Part shown: positions 1 through 6,993 of the stretch, piece after piece
Layout of the letters: every line of letters begins with the position of its first letter
How positions within the stretch are numbered: the first letter of the stretch is position 1
Assembly (NCBI GenBank): GCA_034439735.1
Contig: JAWXAX010000098.1
Coordinates: forward strand, 1 to 57,235
Reading direction: 5' to 3'
Source: Rhodothermales bacterium
Lineage (GTDB): Bacteria; Bacteroidota; Rhodothermia; Rhodothermales; JAHQVL01
DNA: 57,235 nt
Position numbers and translations under genes: made by a program
The notes under the pieces: generated by a model
The model's database searches: none
Told to the model about the DNA's origin: nothing
The model's input: the letters and a program-made list of their open reading frames with translations, nothing else

Positions 1-915
1 ATGGAGCATCGCCTGCCCGACGGCGTCTACGCCGCCAGCCTCACGCCGCTGACGGCGGATCTGAAGGTCGACCACCCCCGCCTGGCCGCGCATGCGCGGT
101 GGTTGCTCGACAGCGGTTGCGCGGGTCTGGCGATCATGGGGACCACCGGCGAAGCGGTGAGCTTCAGTGTGTCCGAACGGACGGAACTGCTCGAACGCCT
201 GTTGGACGCCGGCATCCCGCCTTCCCGCATCATGCTCGGCGTGGGCTGCTGCGCCCTGCCGGACACAGTGGCCCTCGCGCGGCATGCGCTCGATCATGGA
301 GTCCATGGCCTGCTGGTGCTGCCGCCGTTTTATTACAAAAACGTGCGCGACGCCGGCCTCATCGCCGCGTTCGACGCGCTCATTCAGCAGATCGGCTCCG
401 CATCGCCCGAAGTCTATCTTTATCATTTTCCCCAGATGACCGGCGTCCCCTTTTCCCTGTCCGTCATTGATCGGCTGCTGGCCGCCTATCCGGGTGTCGT
501 CGTCGGGGTGAAGGATTCGGGCGGGAACGTGGAGAACATGCGCGCCATGGCGCAGGCGTTTCCTGGCTTCCGGGTGTTCGCCGGCAGCGAGAAGTTTTTG
601 GTGGATGTGCTACGCGCCGGCGGAGCCGGCTGCATATCCGCCACCGTCAACCTCACGGCCCGCCTCGCGGCGGAGGTGTATGATGCCTGGCAGTCCCCAC
701 AGGCGGACGACCTCCAGCGCCGCATGTCCGCTGTCCGGCAGGCCATCGAGTCCTTCCCCATGATTCCTGCGCTCAAATTGCTGACCGAGCTTCGAACCGG
801 AGCCGAAGGGTGGCGTCACATGAGACCGCCGGTCACGCCGCTGACGCCCTCGGAGGAGGACGCCCTCCAGGCCGCCTACGCGGCGGCTCTGGCGGAGGTC
901 CAATCCCCCGTTTAA
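1..915 (+). CDS. DapA/N-acetylneuraminate lyase family aldolase
   Basis: This 304-residue protein is a class I (Schiff-base) TIM-barrel aldolase of the dihydrodipicolinate synthase/N-acetylneuraminate lyase superfamily. The GTTGE motif (about residues 47-51), the catalytic tyrosine in YHFP (Y141) and the Schiff-base lysine in VGVKDSGG (K171) are all visible, and the length is normal for the family. The YHFP sequence differs from the YNVP of true DapA, so the substrate may be another 2-keto acid rather than aspartate semialdehyde; it cannot be assigned from sequence. The ATG sits on the first base of the window, and the N-terminus reads like a complete family start. The next gene begins about 30 bases after its stop, on the same strand. 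Confidence 0.88.
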   Translation: MEHRLPDGVYAASLTPLTADLKVDHPRLAAHARWLLDSGCAGLAIMGTTGEAVSFSVSERTELLERLLDAGIPPSRIMLGVGCCALPDTVALARHALDHGVHGLLVLPPFYYKNVRDAGLIAAFDALIQQIGSASPEVYLYHFPQMTGVPFSLSVIDRLLAAYPGVVVGVKDSGGNVENMRAMAQAFPGFRVFAGSEKFLVDVLRAGGAGCISATVNLTARLAAEVYDAWQSPQADDLQRRMSAVRQAIESFPMIPALKLLTELRTGAEGWRHMRPPVTPLTPSEEDALQAAYAAALAEVQSPV

Positions 916-944
916 GAACCAGTCTCTCCGCTCAAAAGGCGTCT

Positions 945-1343
945 ATGGCATCCACATCATCCGATATGCAGCGTTCGTTGACTCTCATCAAGTTTGCGAT
1001 GGTGTTGACGGTAGCGATCGCTGTAACACTGACGTATTTCCTGGGTAGCCGGGTGGAACCGCTGTTTCCCCCCGATCATCCGATCGTCGTGGGTTATTTC
1101 ATCGCGATGCTGCTCGCGCTGGCCGGCGTGGTGTTCGTCTTCAGACGCAAACGCGATCAGGCCGGCGTGGGGCGTCAATTTCTGTCGTACACACTTGTGT
1201 GCTGGGCGGCCGGGGAAGGGGTCGTACTATTCGGCGCGATGATGGGGGTGTTCTCGGGGAATAAGACGTTTCTCTACGCCGGCGCCGTCGCGTTCCTGAT
1301 CATCCTGTTCCTCGTTCCGCAGACGGCTCGTAAGGACGCCTAA
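945..1343 (+). CDS. Small four-helix membrane protein of unknown function
   Basis: The protein has 132 residues with four clear hydrophobic segments (about residues 14-34, 46-66, 80-100 and 108-125). A charged RRKRDQ loop follows the second segment. I do not recognise a family; in general shape it resembles small uncharacterised membrane proteins. The ATG at 945 was preferred over the longer open frame, which overlaps the preceding aldolase gene heavily; an internal ATG at 966 is an alternative. It lies 29 bases after the aldolase and could be co-transcribed with it. No active-site motif is visible. Confidence 0.6.
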   Translation: MASTSSDMQRSLTLIKFAMVLTVAIAVTLTYFLGSRVEPLFPPDHPIVVGYFIAMLLALAGVVFVFRRKRDQAGVGRQFLSYTLVCWAAGEGVVLFGAMMGVFSGNKTFLYAGAVAFLIILFLVPQTARKDA

Positions 1344-1526
1344 ACGCTCGAATGCCGTCCATATAGAGCGATTTGCGCGATTCGTCAGATCACTTCTGTA
1401 GACCCGCGGGCCGTGACGACCTGTACTAGAGGCGCGCCCGAGACCGACTTCCGTTTCGACCTGGAAGCGTGTGGTCCGGGCTGTACGTGGCGCCGATCGT
1501 ACTCGTAAGCATCCCCGATAGGTCGC

Positions 1527-1838
1527 ATGATGATTCCTGAAGATATGATCCCCGTCCAACGGCCGGACGTCCTCTCGCAGGGTGTTCTGGAGGAGATGGT
1601 CCTCTACGACGGCAACTCTGAAATGGGGTTCTCCCTCAACGCATCCGCCAAGGCCATCTGGGATGCCTGTGACGGATCGAAGACCGTGGTGCAGATCTGC
1701 GAGGATTTGAGTGGCGTGTTCGACATCCCGGCCGGCGAACTCCTCGTCGACGTGCGCCTCGCGCTGGAGCAGTTCCTGGTGCTTGGCCTGATCCAGGACA
1801 AACAGTCGCTGGTCAATAACGAGGCCGACGTCGCCTGA
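1527..1838 (+). CDS. PqqD-like RiPP recognition element protein
   Basis: This 103-residue protein has the PqqD fold signature: a short beta-strand region with 'YDGNSEMGFSLNASAKAIWD', then helices ending in 'VRLALEQFLVLGLIQ'. In known systems PqqD-type domains bind the leader of a ribosomal precursor peptide and present it to a modifying enzyme. It is the first gene of a tight pair, with only 8 bases to the HPr-kinase-like gene, so the two are probably translated together. No radical-SAM enzyme, lasso cyclase or obvious precursor peptide is visible within the window. Function as a RiPP chaperone is therefore inferred from family only. A second ATG follows directly at 1530. Confidence 0.78.
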   Translation: MMIPEDMIPVQRPDVLSQGVLEEMVLYDGNSEMGFSLNASAKAIWDACDGSKTVVQICEDLSGVFDIPAGELLVDVRLALEQFLVLGLIQDKQSLVNNEADVA

Positions 1839-1846
1839 TACGGATT

Positions 1847-2668
1847 ATGCAGACGCTTTTTGTTTCGTTTGGCAATCAGGAAGTCGCCGTCGCCGGAGAG
1901 GTCGAGGAAGTCCTCGTCCCGCTGGCGCACAACTTTCGCGAGCTGCTCGTCCCGGTGCCGTATAAACTATTGGACACGCTGACCGTTCGTCGGGAGGGCG
2001 ATCGCTACGTGGTGGATGGGGCCGACCAGTTCGGCGACCACGACGGCACGCTCCATGGCGCGATGCAGTGCCTCAAGTTCGAGATCGTGTTCCGATTCGT
2101 GCGCGAACACCGGGAGCTGTTGTGGCTGCACGCCGGCGCCGCCGCGAAGGGAGGCCGGGCCGTCGTGATGTGCGGTACCTGGGGGCGCGGCAAAAGCACC
2201 CTCGTATCCAACCTGTGCCTCCGCGGCTGGTCCTACCTGTCGGACGACATCGTGCCCGTCTCCCTTGAAACCGGCGAGCTGGTGCCGTTCCCCCTCACGC
2301 CGCAGATGCGCGAGCACGCCGCCACGGAGGACGACCGCCTGCTGAGCCCCGGCGAGGTGGCGCAACTCGAAAAACGCACCATCGAATTGCGCGAGGGCCA
2401 GATCGACGCCGGCCGCTGCGCCATCGCCGCGCTCATCTTCCCCCAGTACAGCCCAGAGGCGGACATGCGGCTCGTCCGCACCGCCCCGGCCTCGGCCACG
2501 CTCGAACTGCTCCAGAACTGCCTCAATTTAAAAATGCACCGGGGCGAGGCGGTCCGCTACCTCGGCAAACTCGTCGAGCGCACGCCGGCCTTTCACCTCC
2601 CCTACCGCCACGGCGAAGCCGCCGCCCAACTGCTCATTCACACCCACGCTCAGGGGTTTCCGTTTTGA
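1847..2668 (+). CDS. HPr kinase-like P-loop protein (HprK-related)
   Basis: The 273-residue protein carries a Walker A loop GTWGRGKST (about residues 110-118), preceded by LHAGAA and followed by LSDDIVP (D133-D134). This is the arrangement of the HprK/P C-terminal kinase domain. Unlike classic HprK it lacks the N-terminal half and has no ptsH beside it. Such stand-alone HprK-like proteins are typically found next to PqqD-like proteins or lasso-peptide genes, where some phosphorylate peptides. Here the upstream PqqD-like gene is the only such partner. The substrate is unknown. The gene ends convergently with the M24 peptidase gene, 26 bases away. Confidence 0.75.
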   Translation: MQTLFVSFGNQEVAVAGEVEEVLVPLAHNFRELLVPVPYKLLDTLTVRREGDRYVVDGADQFGDHDGTLHGAMQCLKFEIVFRFVREHRELLWLHAGAAAKGGRAVVMCGTWGRGKSTLVSNLCLRGWSYLSDDIVPVSLETGELVPFPLTPQMREHAATEDDRLLSPGEVAQLEKRTIELREGQIDAGRCAIAALIFPQYSPEADMRLVRTAPASATLELLQNCLNLKMHRGEAVRYLGKLVERTPAFHLPYRHGEAAAQLLIHTHAQGFPF

Positions 2669-2700
2669 AGGGTTCCAGGTTCGAGGTGTAAGGTTTAAGG
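2668..2700. repeat. Intergenic AGGTT/AAGG low-complexity tract
   Basis: The spacer between two convergent stop codons consists of short reiterated words (AGGTTC, AGGTGT, AAGGTTTAAGG) and runs a few bases into the end of the M24 gene. Its 24 bases at 2677-2700 match 56532-56555 with only three substitutions, also beside a gene boundary. Confidence 0.6.
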
Positions 2701-4038
2701 GGTGTTGGCGGACAGGCGCGGCACCAGCCAAAATTCCGTCTGCCGGCCGTCGATGTATCCCACCTCGTCCCCGTCGAAAAAGGCGTCCTCCTCCAGCATG
2801 ATCCGCACGTCTTTCCCCCATTCCGGGACGGCTACGGTGGTGTTGAGCTCAATCGAATAAGCGGTGTTCAGGTACAGCGGGTAGTCACCCGTGCCGGGTA
2901 CGCCGCCCTGGCTGTCCCACATCCCGATCGCCGGCCCGGCGGCATGCCCGTGGAAGCCAATGGGGTGGGTGTAGATGGACGGCCGCTGCCCCTCGGCAAT
3001 GGCCTGTGCCCGGGCGGCCGCCAGCATCTCGTTGCCGGTGCGGCCGGTCTGGAACTGACTCGTCAGGATGTCCTGTAGCCGATTCCCCGCCGCCAGCGCG
3101 GCGCGGAGGCCGGCCGGCGCCTCGGTCTCGCCCGGTTTCAGGACATAGGCGTGCTGCTGGGTGTCGGTGTTGAGGCGGAGGTAGGTGATCCCGAAATCGA
3201 CATGCAGGAGGTCGCCCGGCAGGATGGTGGTTTCCCCGGGCCGGGTGGAGAAATCGCTCCGCGCGTCGGCCGTATCGGCACGCTGGACGTCCACGCTCGG
3301 GTGGAACCAGGTGACAAGCCCCAACGACCGGATACGCTCGCGAAACCACCATTCGAGGTCGGTGGTGGTCGTTACGCCGGGTTGGATGGCCTGCTCGGAG
3401 AGCCCCTCGGCGATGATGGCGTGGGCGATGCGCACGATCATCGGGTAGAGCTGCATCTCCTGCTCAGTGCGCGTTTCGAGCCAGCCCACGGCCAGGTTTT
3501 CAGCAGAGACAATCCGGCCTCGCAGGCCGGCCGGCAGCGCCGACGTCAGGGCGTCGAACTCGGTGTCCGTCATCCCGTCCGCATGGGCGAAGGTGCTCGA
3601 CCGGTTGAGGGCAATCTTGCGGGGATTTCGCTCGGCGATCAGCGCCGCGAGGCGCTTCCACTGGTCGGGCTCCTCCTCGGGGTTCCAGGCGGCCGGAAAG
3701 GCGTTGCCGACGGCGTAGCGGGCGACGGCCAGGCGCTCCAAGCCCGCCTCGTCGCCCCGGTCGTAAAAGAGGAGGATCGTCCGCCGGCGCGCCGCGAGCC
3801 AGGTGGCCGGCAGCATGGTTTCGATCACCGGATCTTCGTTGTACTCGCGCCCCACGATCACCCACATATCGATCCCCTCCCGCCGCATCAATGCCGGAAC
3901 GACGGTTTCGAACCGATCGAGCAACACCCGGTCGATCACTGCCGCCTGCTCACGCAGCGGGAGAATCGCCGGCATCGGGAGGTGTTGAGCCAGCAGAGAG
4001 GATGGGGTCAGGAGGAGGAAGAGGAAGAATAGACGCAT
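2695..4038 (-). CDS. Secreted M24 family metallopeptidase (Xaa-Pro aminopeptidase-like)
   Basis: This 447-residue protein starts with a Sec signal peptide (MRLFFLFLLLTPSSLLAQ) and carries a pita-bread M24 peptidase domain in its second half. Metal ligands expected of the family are visible: two aspartates eleven residues apart in HVDFGITYLRLNTD (about D281 and D292), a histidine in HPIGFHGHAAGP (about 358-365), a glutamate in YSIELNT (about 397) and one in RIMLEED (about 416). The N-terminal half fits a creatinase/aminopeptidase N-terminal domain. It probably acts in the periplasm on short peptides with proline at position 2. It is monocistronic and convergent with the HprK-like gene. Confidence 0.88.
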   Translation of the reverse strand: MRLFFLFLLLTPSSLLAQHLPMPAILPLREQAAVIDRVLLDRFETVVPALMRREGIDMWVIVGREYNEDPVIETMLPATWLAARRRTILLFYDRGDEAGLERLAVARYAVGNAFPAAWNPEEEPDQWKRLAALIAERNPRKIALNRSSTFAHADGMTDTEFDALTSALPAGLRGRIVSAENLAVGWLETRTEQEMQLYPMIVRIAHAIIAEGLSEQAIQPGVTTTTDLEWWFRERIRSLGLVTWFHPSVDVQRADTADARSDFSTRPGETTILPGDLLHVDFGITYLRLNTDTQQHAYVLKPGETEAPAGLRAALAAGNRLQDILTSQFQTGRTGNEMLAAARAQAIAEGQRPSIYTHPIGFHGHAAGPAIGMWDSQGGVPGTGDYPLYLNTAYSIELNTTVAVPEWGKDVRIMLEEDAFFDGDEVGYIDGRQTEFWLVPRLSANTP

Positions 4039-4039
4039 T

Positions 4040-4079
4040 GATTAGCGAGTAGTGATTAGGCAATAGCGATTAGCGAGGG
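4040..4079. repeat. GATTAGCGA-type reiterated tract
   Basis: Just upstream of the M24 start codon the words GATTAGCGAG, GTGATTAGG and GCGATTAGCGAGG are repeated imperfectly. The tract is AT-richer than its surroundings and has no coding potential. It occupies the place where the M24 promoter would be expected. Confidence 0.55.
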
Positions 4080-4111
4080 GGGTGGGATGATCACCTCGTC
4101 TCTTTCAGCAC

Positions 4112-4257
4112 CGTCATCCTCGCGAACGCGGGGATCCATACATACATCAAAAATTACAGGGAATCACATCTGGAACCGCAAACGAGATATTCTCATGCCT
4201 TCTATGGATCCCCGATCGGGGTCGGGAGCCTGCCCCGGGCCTGACCGGGGGATGACG
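4112..4257. repeat. REP/MITE-like palindromic element
   Basis: The left arm (4112-4140) contains GTCATCC, CGCGAACGCG and GGGATCCATA. The right side (4203-4257) contains the reverse complement TATGGATCCCCG and ends GGGGGATGACG. The two ends thus form a long imperfect inverted repeat flanking an AT-rich centre. This is the general layout of the dispersed 'GTCATCC...GGATCCAT' palindromes found in many bacteria. Copy number in this genome cannot be judged from one window. Together with the tracts on both sides it fills most of the 307-base gene-free stretch 4039-4345. Confidence 0.6.
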
Positions 4258-4301
4258 ACAAAAAGAAAACGCTCATCAGCCCTTAATCCTGAGAAAACGC
4301 T

Positions 4302-4350
4302 CAATGACCATCGCCCATTGACCATCGACGATCGCCCATCAATCATCACC
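4302..4350. repeat. CCATCGCCCAT-type reiterated tract
   Basis: Short words of the type GACCATCGCCCATTGACC and GATCGCCCATCAATC are repeated imperfectly up to and over the stop codon of the next minus-strand gene (4346). Like the tract at 4040-4079 it looks like word reiteration rather than a designed hairpin. Confidence 0.5.
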
Positions 4351-4684
4351 CATACCGCCGTTCCGGCGGACGCACCGCCAGCGAATCGGGGATGGCGTTA
4401 CTCTGAGGATTCGGGTTCACGACCGAGACGAGCGGCAGGTCGAGGGCGGTCCAAAACTCGCCGAGGGCCTGGATGAGGAATTCCTGCTGGAGCTCCACCA
4501 TGTCCGGGTCGAACCGGCCGAGGGAGTCGAGGTGGTCCTGGATTTCCAGGTAGAGGACACGGGGCCACTCGGGGAATTTTTCGTTGGCCTGTTTGAGCAA
4601 CGCGAAGAGGTCCTGCGAGGCCCGCTCGAAGTCGTGGCCGGCTTCGATGATGTGGTATACCGACACCGTGTTGTCGAAGCTCAT
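4346..4684 (-). CDS. Hypothetical protein, 112 residues
   Basis: I do not recognise a family. The sequence looks genuinely coding: an amphipathic helical region with FERASQDLFALLKQANEKF, then LYLEIQDHLDSLGRFDPDMVELQQEFLIQALG. No signal peptide or membrane segment is seen. The same frame stays open upstream past this ATG to about the end of the kinase gene at 4800 (it reads DHPRLNKPDAPGIW just before the methionine). The true start may therefore lie further upstream with a non-ATG codon, or the ATG is right and the upstream part is untranslated. It lies on the same strand as the histidine kinase and could be its distal operon partner. Confidence 0.55.
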   Translation of the reverse strand: MSFDNTVSVYHIIEAGHDFERASQDLFALLKQANEKFPEWPRVLYLEIQDHLDSLGRFDPDMVELQQEFLIQALGEFWTALDLPLVSVVNPNPQSNAIPDSLAVRPPERRYG

Positions 4685-4799
4685 CCAGATGCCGGGCGCA
4701 TCGGGTTTGTTGAGGCGGGGATGATCGGCGGTTCCATCGGCGCGGGTGTTGGGTTGGCGGACAAGAGTGCCCCTCCAACGCGATGCCGCCGGCGAAGGT

Positions 4800-6773
4800 T
4801 CAGGCGGCCCGCGTGTAACGGAGGGTCACGGTGGTGCCTACGCCTTTTTCGCTTTCGAGGGCGATGACGCCACCCATGGCGTCTACAAGCCGCTTCGCGA
4901 TCGCGAGGCCGAGGCCGGCACCTTCAAAGGGGCGGGTGATGCCCGTGCACTCCTGCTGGAATTCGCGGAAGAGGTGAGGGAAGAACTCGGCCGAGATGCC
5001 GACGCCGGTATCCTGTACGATAAGCGTGACGGCGTCTTCTGTCGAGGCGACGATGATCTGGATCGCACCAAGACTAGTGAATTTGAGCGCGTTGCTGAGG
5101 ATCTGCTTGAGGACACGGGTGGAGGCTTCAGGGTCGATGGACGCCATGACGGGCTCCGCCGGCGCGTGGAAGTGCCACAGCAGACCCCGGGCAATGGCGT
5201 CCTCCCGGAAAGGCGTCGCGACTTCGGCGACATGAGCGCCGAAGTCCGAAAGGGTCGGTTCGAACGCGAGCAGGTGATCTTCCTGCTGCGACAGATCGAG
5301 CAGCGCGCCGAGCGTATCGAAGAGCCGGCCGGCGCTTTTTTCGATGAGTGCCGCGAACCGGCGATGGGTCGCGTCTTCCTGGGCGCCAAGCAACTCCGCG
5401 AACCCCAGGATCGAAGTCAGCGGGGTGCGGATCTCGTGGCTCATAATCGACAGGATCGACGAGTCGAGCAGGTCGACGGCCGGCGGCGGCCACCCGGTCT
5501 TGTCGATGCGCAAGACACCCAGATAACGGCGCGCACCAGTTGCCGGGTCGTGTTCCACCAGCTGCACCGCATGTTGCATCCTCCGGTGCCCGGCGTCCGG
5601 GATGCGGAGGCGGACGCAGACGGTGTCCGACTGCTGGAGGCTCAGGGCCTGGTAGGCGGCGAGCATCGGGCCGGCGTCGTCCGGATGCACCATGTCGGTC
5701 CAGCGCAGCGGCTGCGAGGTGTCGAACCGGATGCCAGTCACTCGGCCGAACGCGCTGGAGGCGCGCTGGAGCCAGCAGGTGCCGTCGGCCTCCTGGGTGA
5801 GGGCGAACGAGCAGGCCGATGTCAGCCCGGCGAGTAGATGGTTACCGGCGTCGAGTTCCCGGTTGGCCTGTTCGAGCCGTTGAAGCGCGGTGATGTCCGC
5901 CGCCATAAACGCGCAGGCTTCGATCTGCCCGAGCGCGTCGTACACCGGGAGGAGCCGGCACGAGAGGCGGCGGATGCTGCCTGCCCGCGTGCGCATCTTG
6001 AGGTCGAGCCCTGAAATCCGCCGGCGGTTAAAGACGCGCTGGACGATGGTGTCGAACCCCCCGGTGACGGCGTCTTCGGCCAGTAAGGGGGTGATTGGCT
6101 GTCCGAGCACCTCGTCCTGGCTGTAGCCGAGGGTTTCCGCGCAGGCCGGGTTCCAGTTCAGGACCCGGCAGGTGGCGTCCACGGCGAAGAGCGGGATCGG
6201 GAGGCCGGCGGTCATCCGTTCGTACAGCGCTTCGACGCGGGACACACGTGCCTGAGCCTCTTGCAAAGCCTGTTCTTGCACCCTCAGCCGGTGATGCGTG
6301 CTCAGCTCGCTGACCCCGATCGACGCCATATCGTGCAGCAGCTTGATATGCCCGTTTGCAAACGCCCTCGGGGCGCGGTCGACGATACACAGGAGGCCTA
6401 CGGGGTGGCCGGAGGTGTCGATGAGCGGGGCGCCGGCGAAGAAGCGGATGCCGGCGTTGGTTACCCAGACATCGTTGGCGAAGGCGGGCTCGAGGTCGGT
6501 GTCCGGTACGATGAGGCTTTTTCCGGGGAAAACAAGCGCCGGGGAGAGGAATCCGCTCTCCGGTTGTGCGGCCAGGTCGATGCCGAAGCAGGCCATGATC
6601 TGGAGCAGCTCGTCTTTTTCGTAGAGGGCGACAAACGCCCCCGGCGCGCTGAACATGCGGGCGACCGTCATGGCCAGCCGGCGGACGGACTGTACGATGC
6701 GTTCGTCCCGACGGTCGAAATCAAGCGGCCTGGCCGGCAGGTCCCGGTTGGCCGCTAACGAGCTTCGCCACAT
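4800..6773 (-). CDS. GAF-PAS hybrid sensor histidine kinase, soluble
   Basis: The protein has 657 residues and no membrane segment. In order it carries a GAF domain (about 1-165, with LLCIVDRAPRAF), a short coiled-coil linker, a PAS domain with PAC (about 190-315), a second degenerate PAS (about 320-425), a HisKA domain with IMSHEIRTPLTS (phospho-accepting H446), and a HATPase_c domain with LSNALKF (N box), DTGVGIS (G1) and GAGLGLAI (G2). It should autophosphorylate in response to a cytosolic signal. No receiver domain is fused and no response regulator is adjacent, so it is an orphan kinase. An AT-rich stretch at about 6870-6925 upstream is a plausible promoter region. Confidence 0.88.
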   Translation of the reverse strand: MWRSSLAANRDLPARPLDFDRRDERIVQSVRRLAMTVARMFSAPGAFVALYEKDELLQIMACFGIDLAAQPESGFLSPALVFPGKSLIVPDTDLEPAFANDVWVTNAGIRFFAGAPLIDTSGHPVGLLCIVDRAPRAFANGHIKLLHDMASIGVSELSTHHRLRVQEQALQEAQARVSRVEALYERMTAGLPIPLFAVDATCRVLNWNPACAETLGYSQDEVLGQPITPLLAEDAVTGGFDTIVQRVFNRRRISGLDLKMRTRAGSIRRLSCRLLPVYDALGQIEACAFMAADITALQRLEQANRELDAGNHLLAGLTSACSFALTQEADGTCWLQRASSAFGRVTGIRFDTSQPLRWTDMVHPDDAGPMLAAYQALSLQQSDTVCVRLRIPDAGHRRMQHAVQLVEHDPATGARRYLGVLRIDKTGWPPPAVDLLDSSILSIMSHEIRTPLTSILGFAELLGAQEDATHRRFAALIEKSAGRLFDTLGALLDLSQQEDHLLAFEPTLSDFGAHVAEVATPFREDAIARGLLWHFHAPAEPVMASIDPEASTRVLKQILSNALKFTSLGAIQIIVASTEDAVTLIVQDTGVGISAEFFPHLFREFQQECTGITRPFEGAGLGLAIAKRLVDAMGGVIALESEKGVGTTVTLRYTRAA

Positions 6774-6993
6774 AGGCGTGGGCAGGGTTCAAAGATGCGG
6801 GTCGGCGACGCAGAGAGAGCCGGCGGCGGAAGAGGGGTGATGCCGATGGGGAAGGCGTGGGCGCGTCGGTGAAAGGATATAGTATATTCAGTGCATCTTA
6901 TTTTAGATCATTCTTTTTGAGCGCCGGGTTGTCGCCTTTGGCGCATGGTTAGGGGCGTTTTTGGTCTGCGGATTCTCCACACTCGACTCCACC

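Noticed and set aside
1344..1526. Possible precursor peptide before the PqqD-like gene
   Set aside because: No short frame of 25 or more codons with a ribosome-binding site and a leader-core pattern was found in this spacer.
4746..5837. A 363-codon plus-strand frame opposite the GAF-PAS kinase
   Set aside because: The kinase frame has full domain support; this antisense frame has none.
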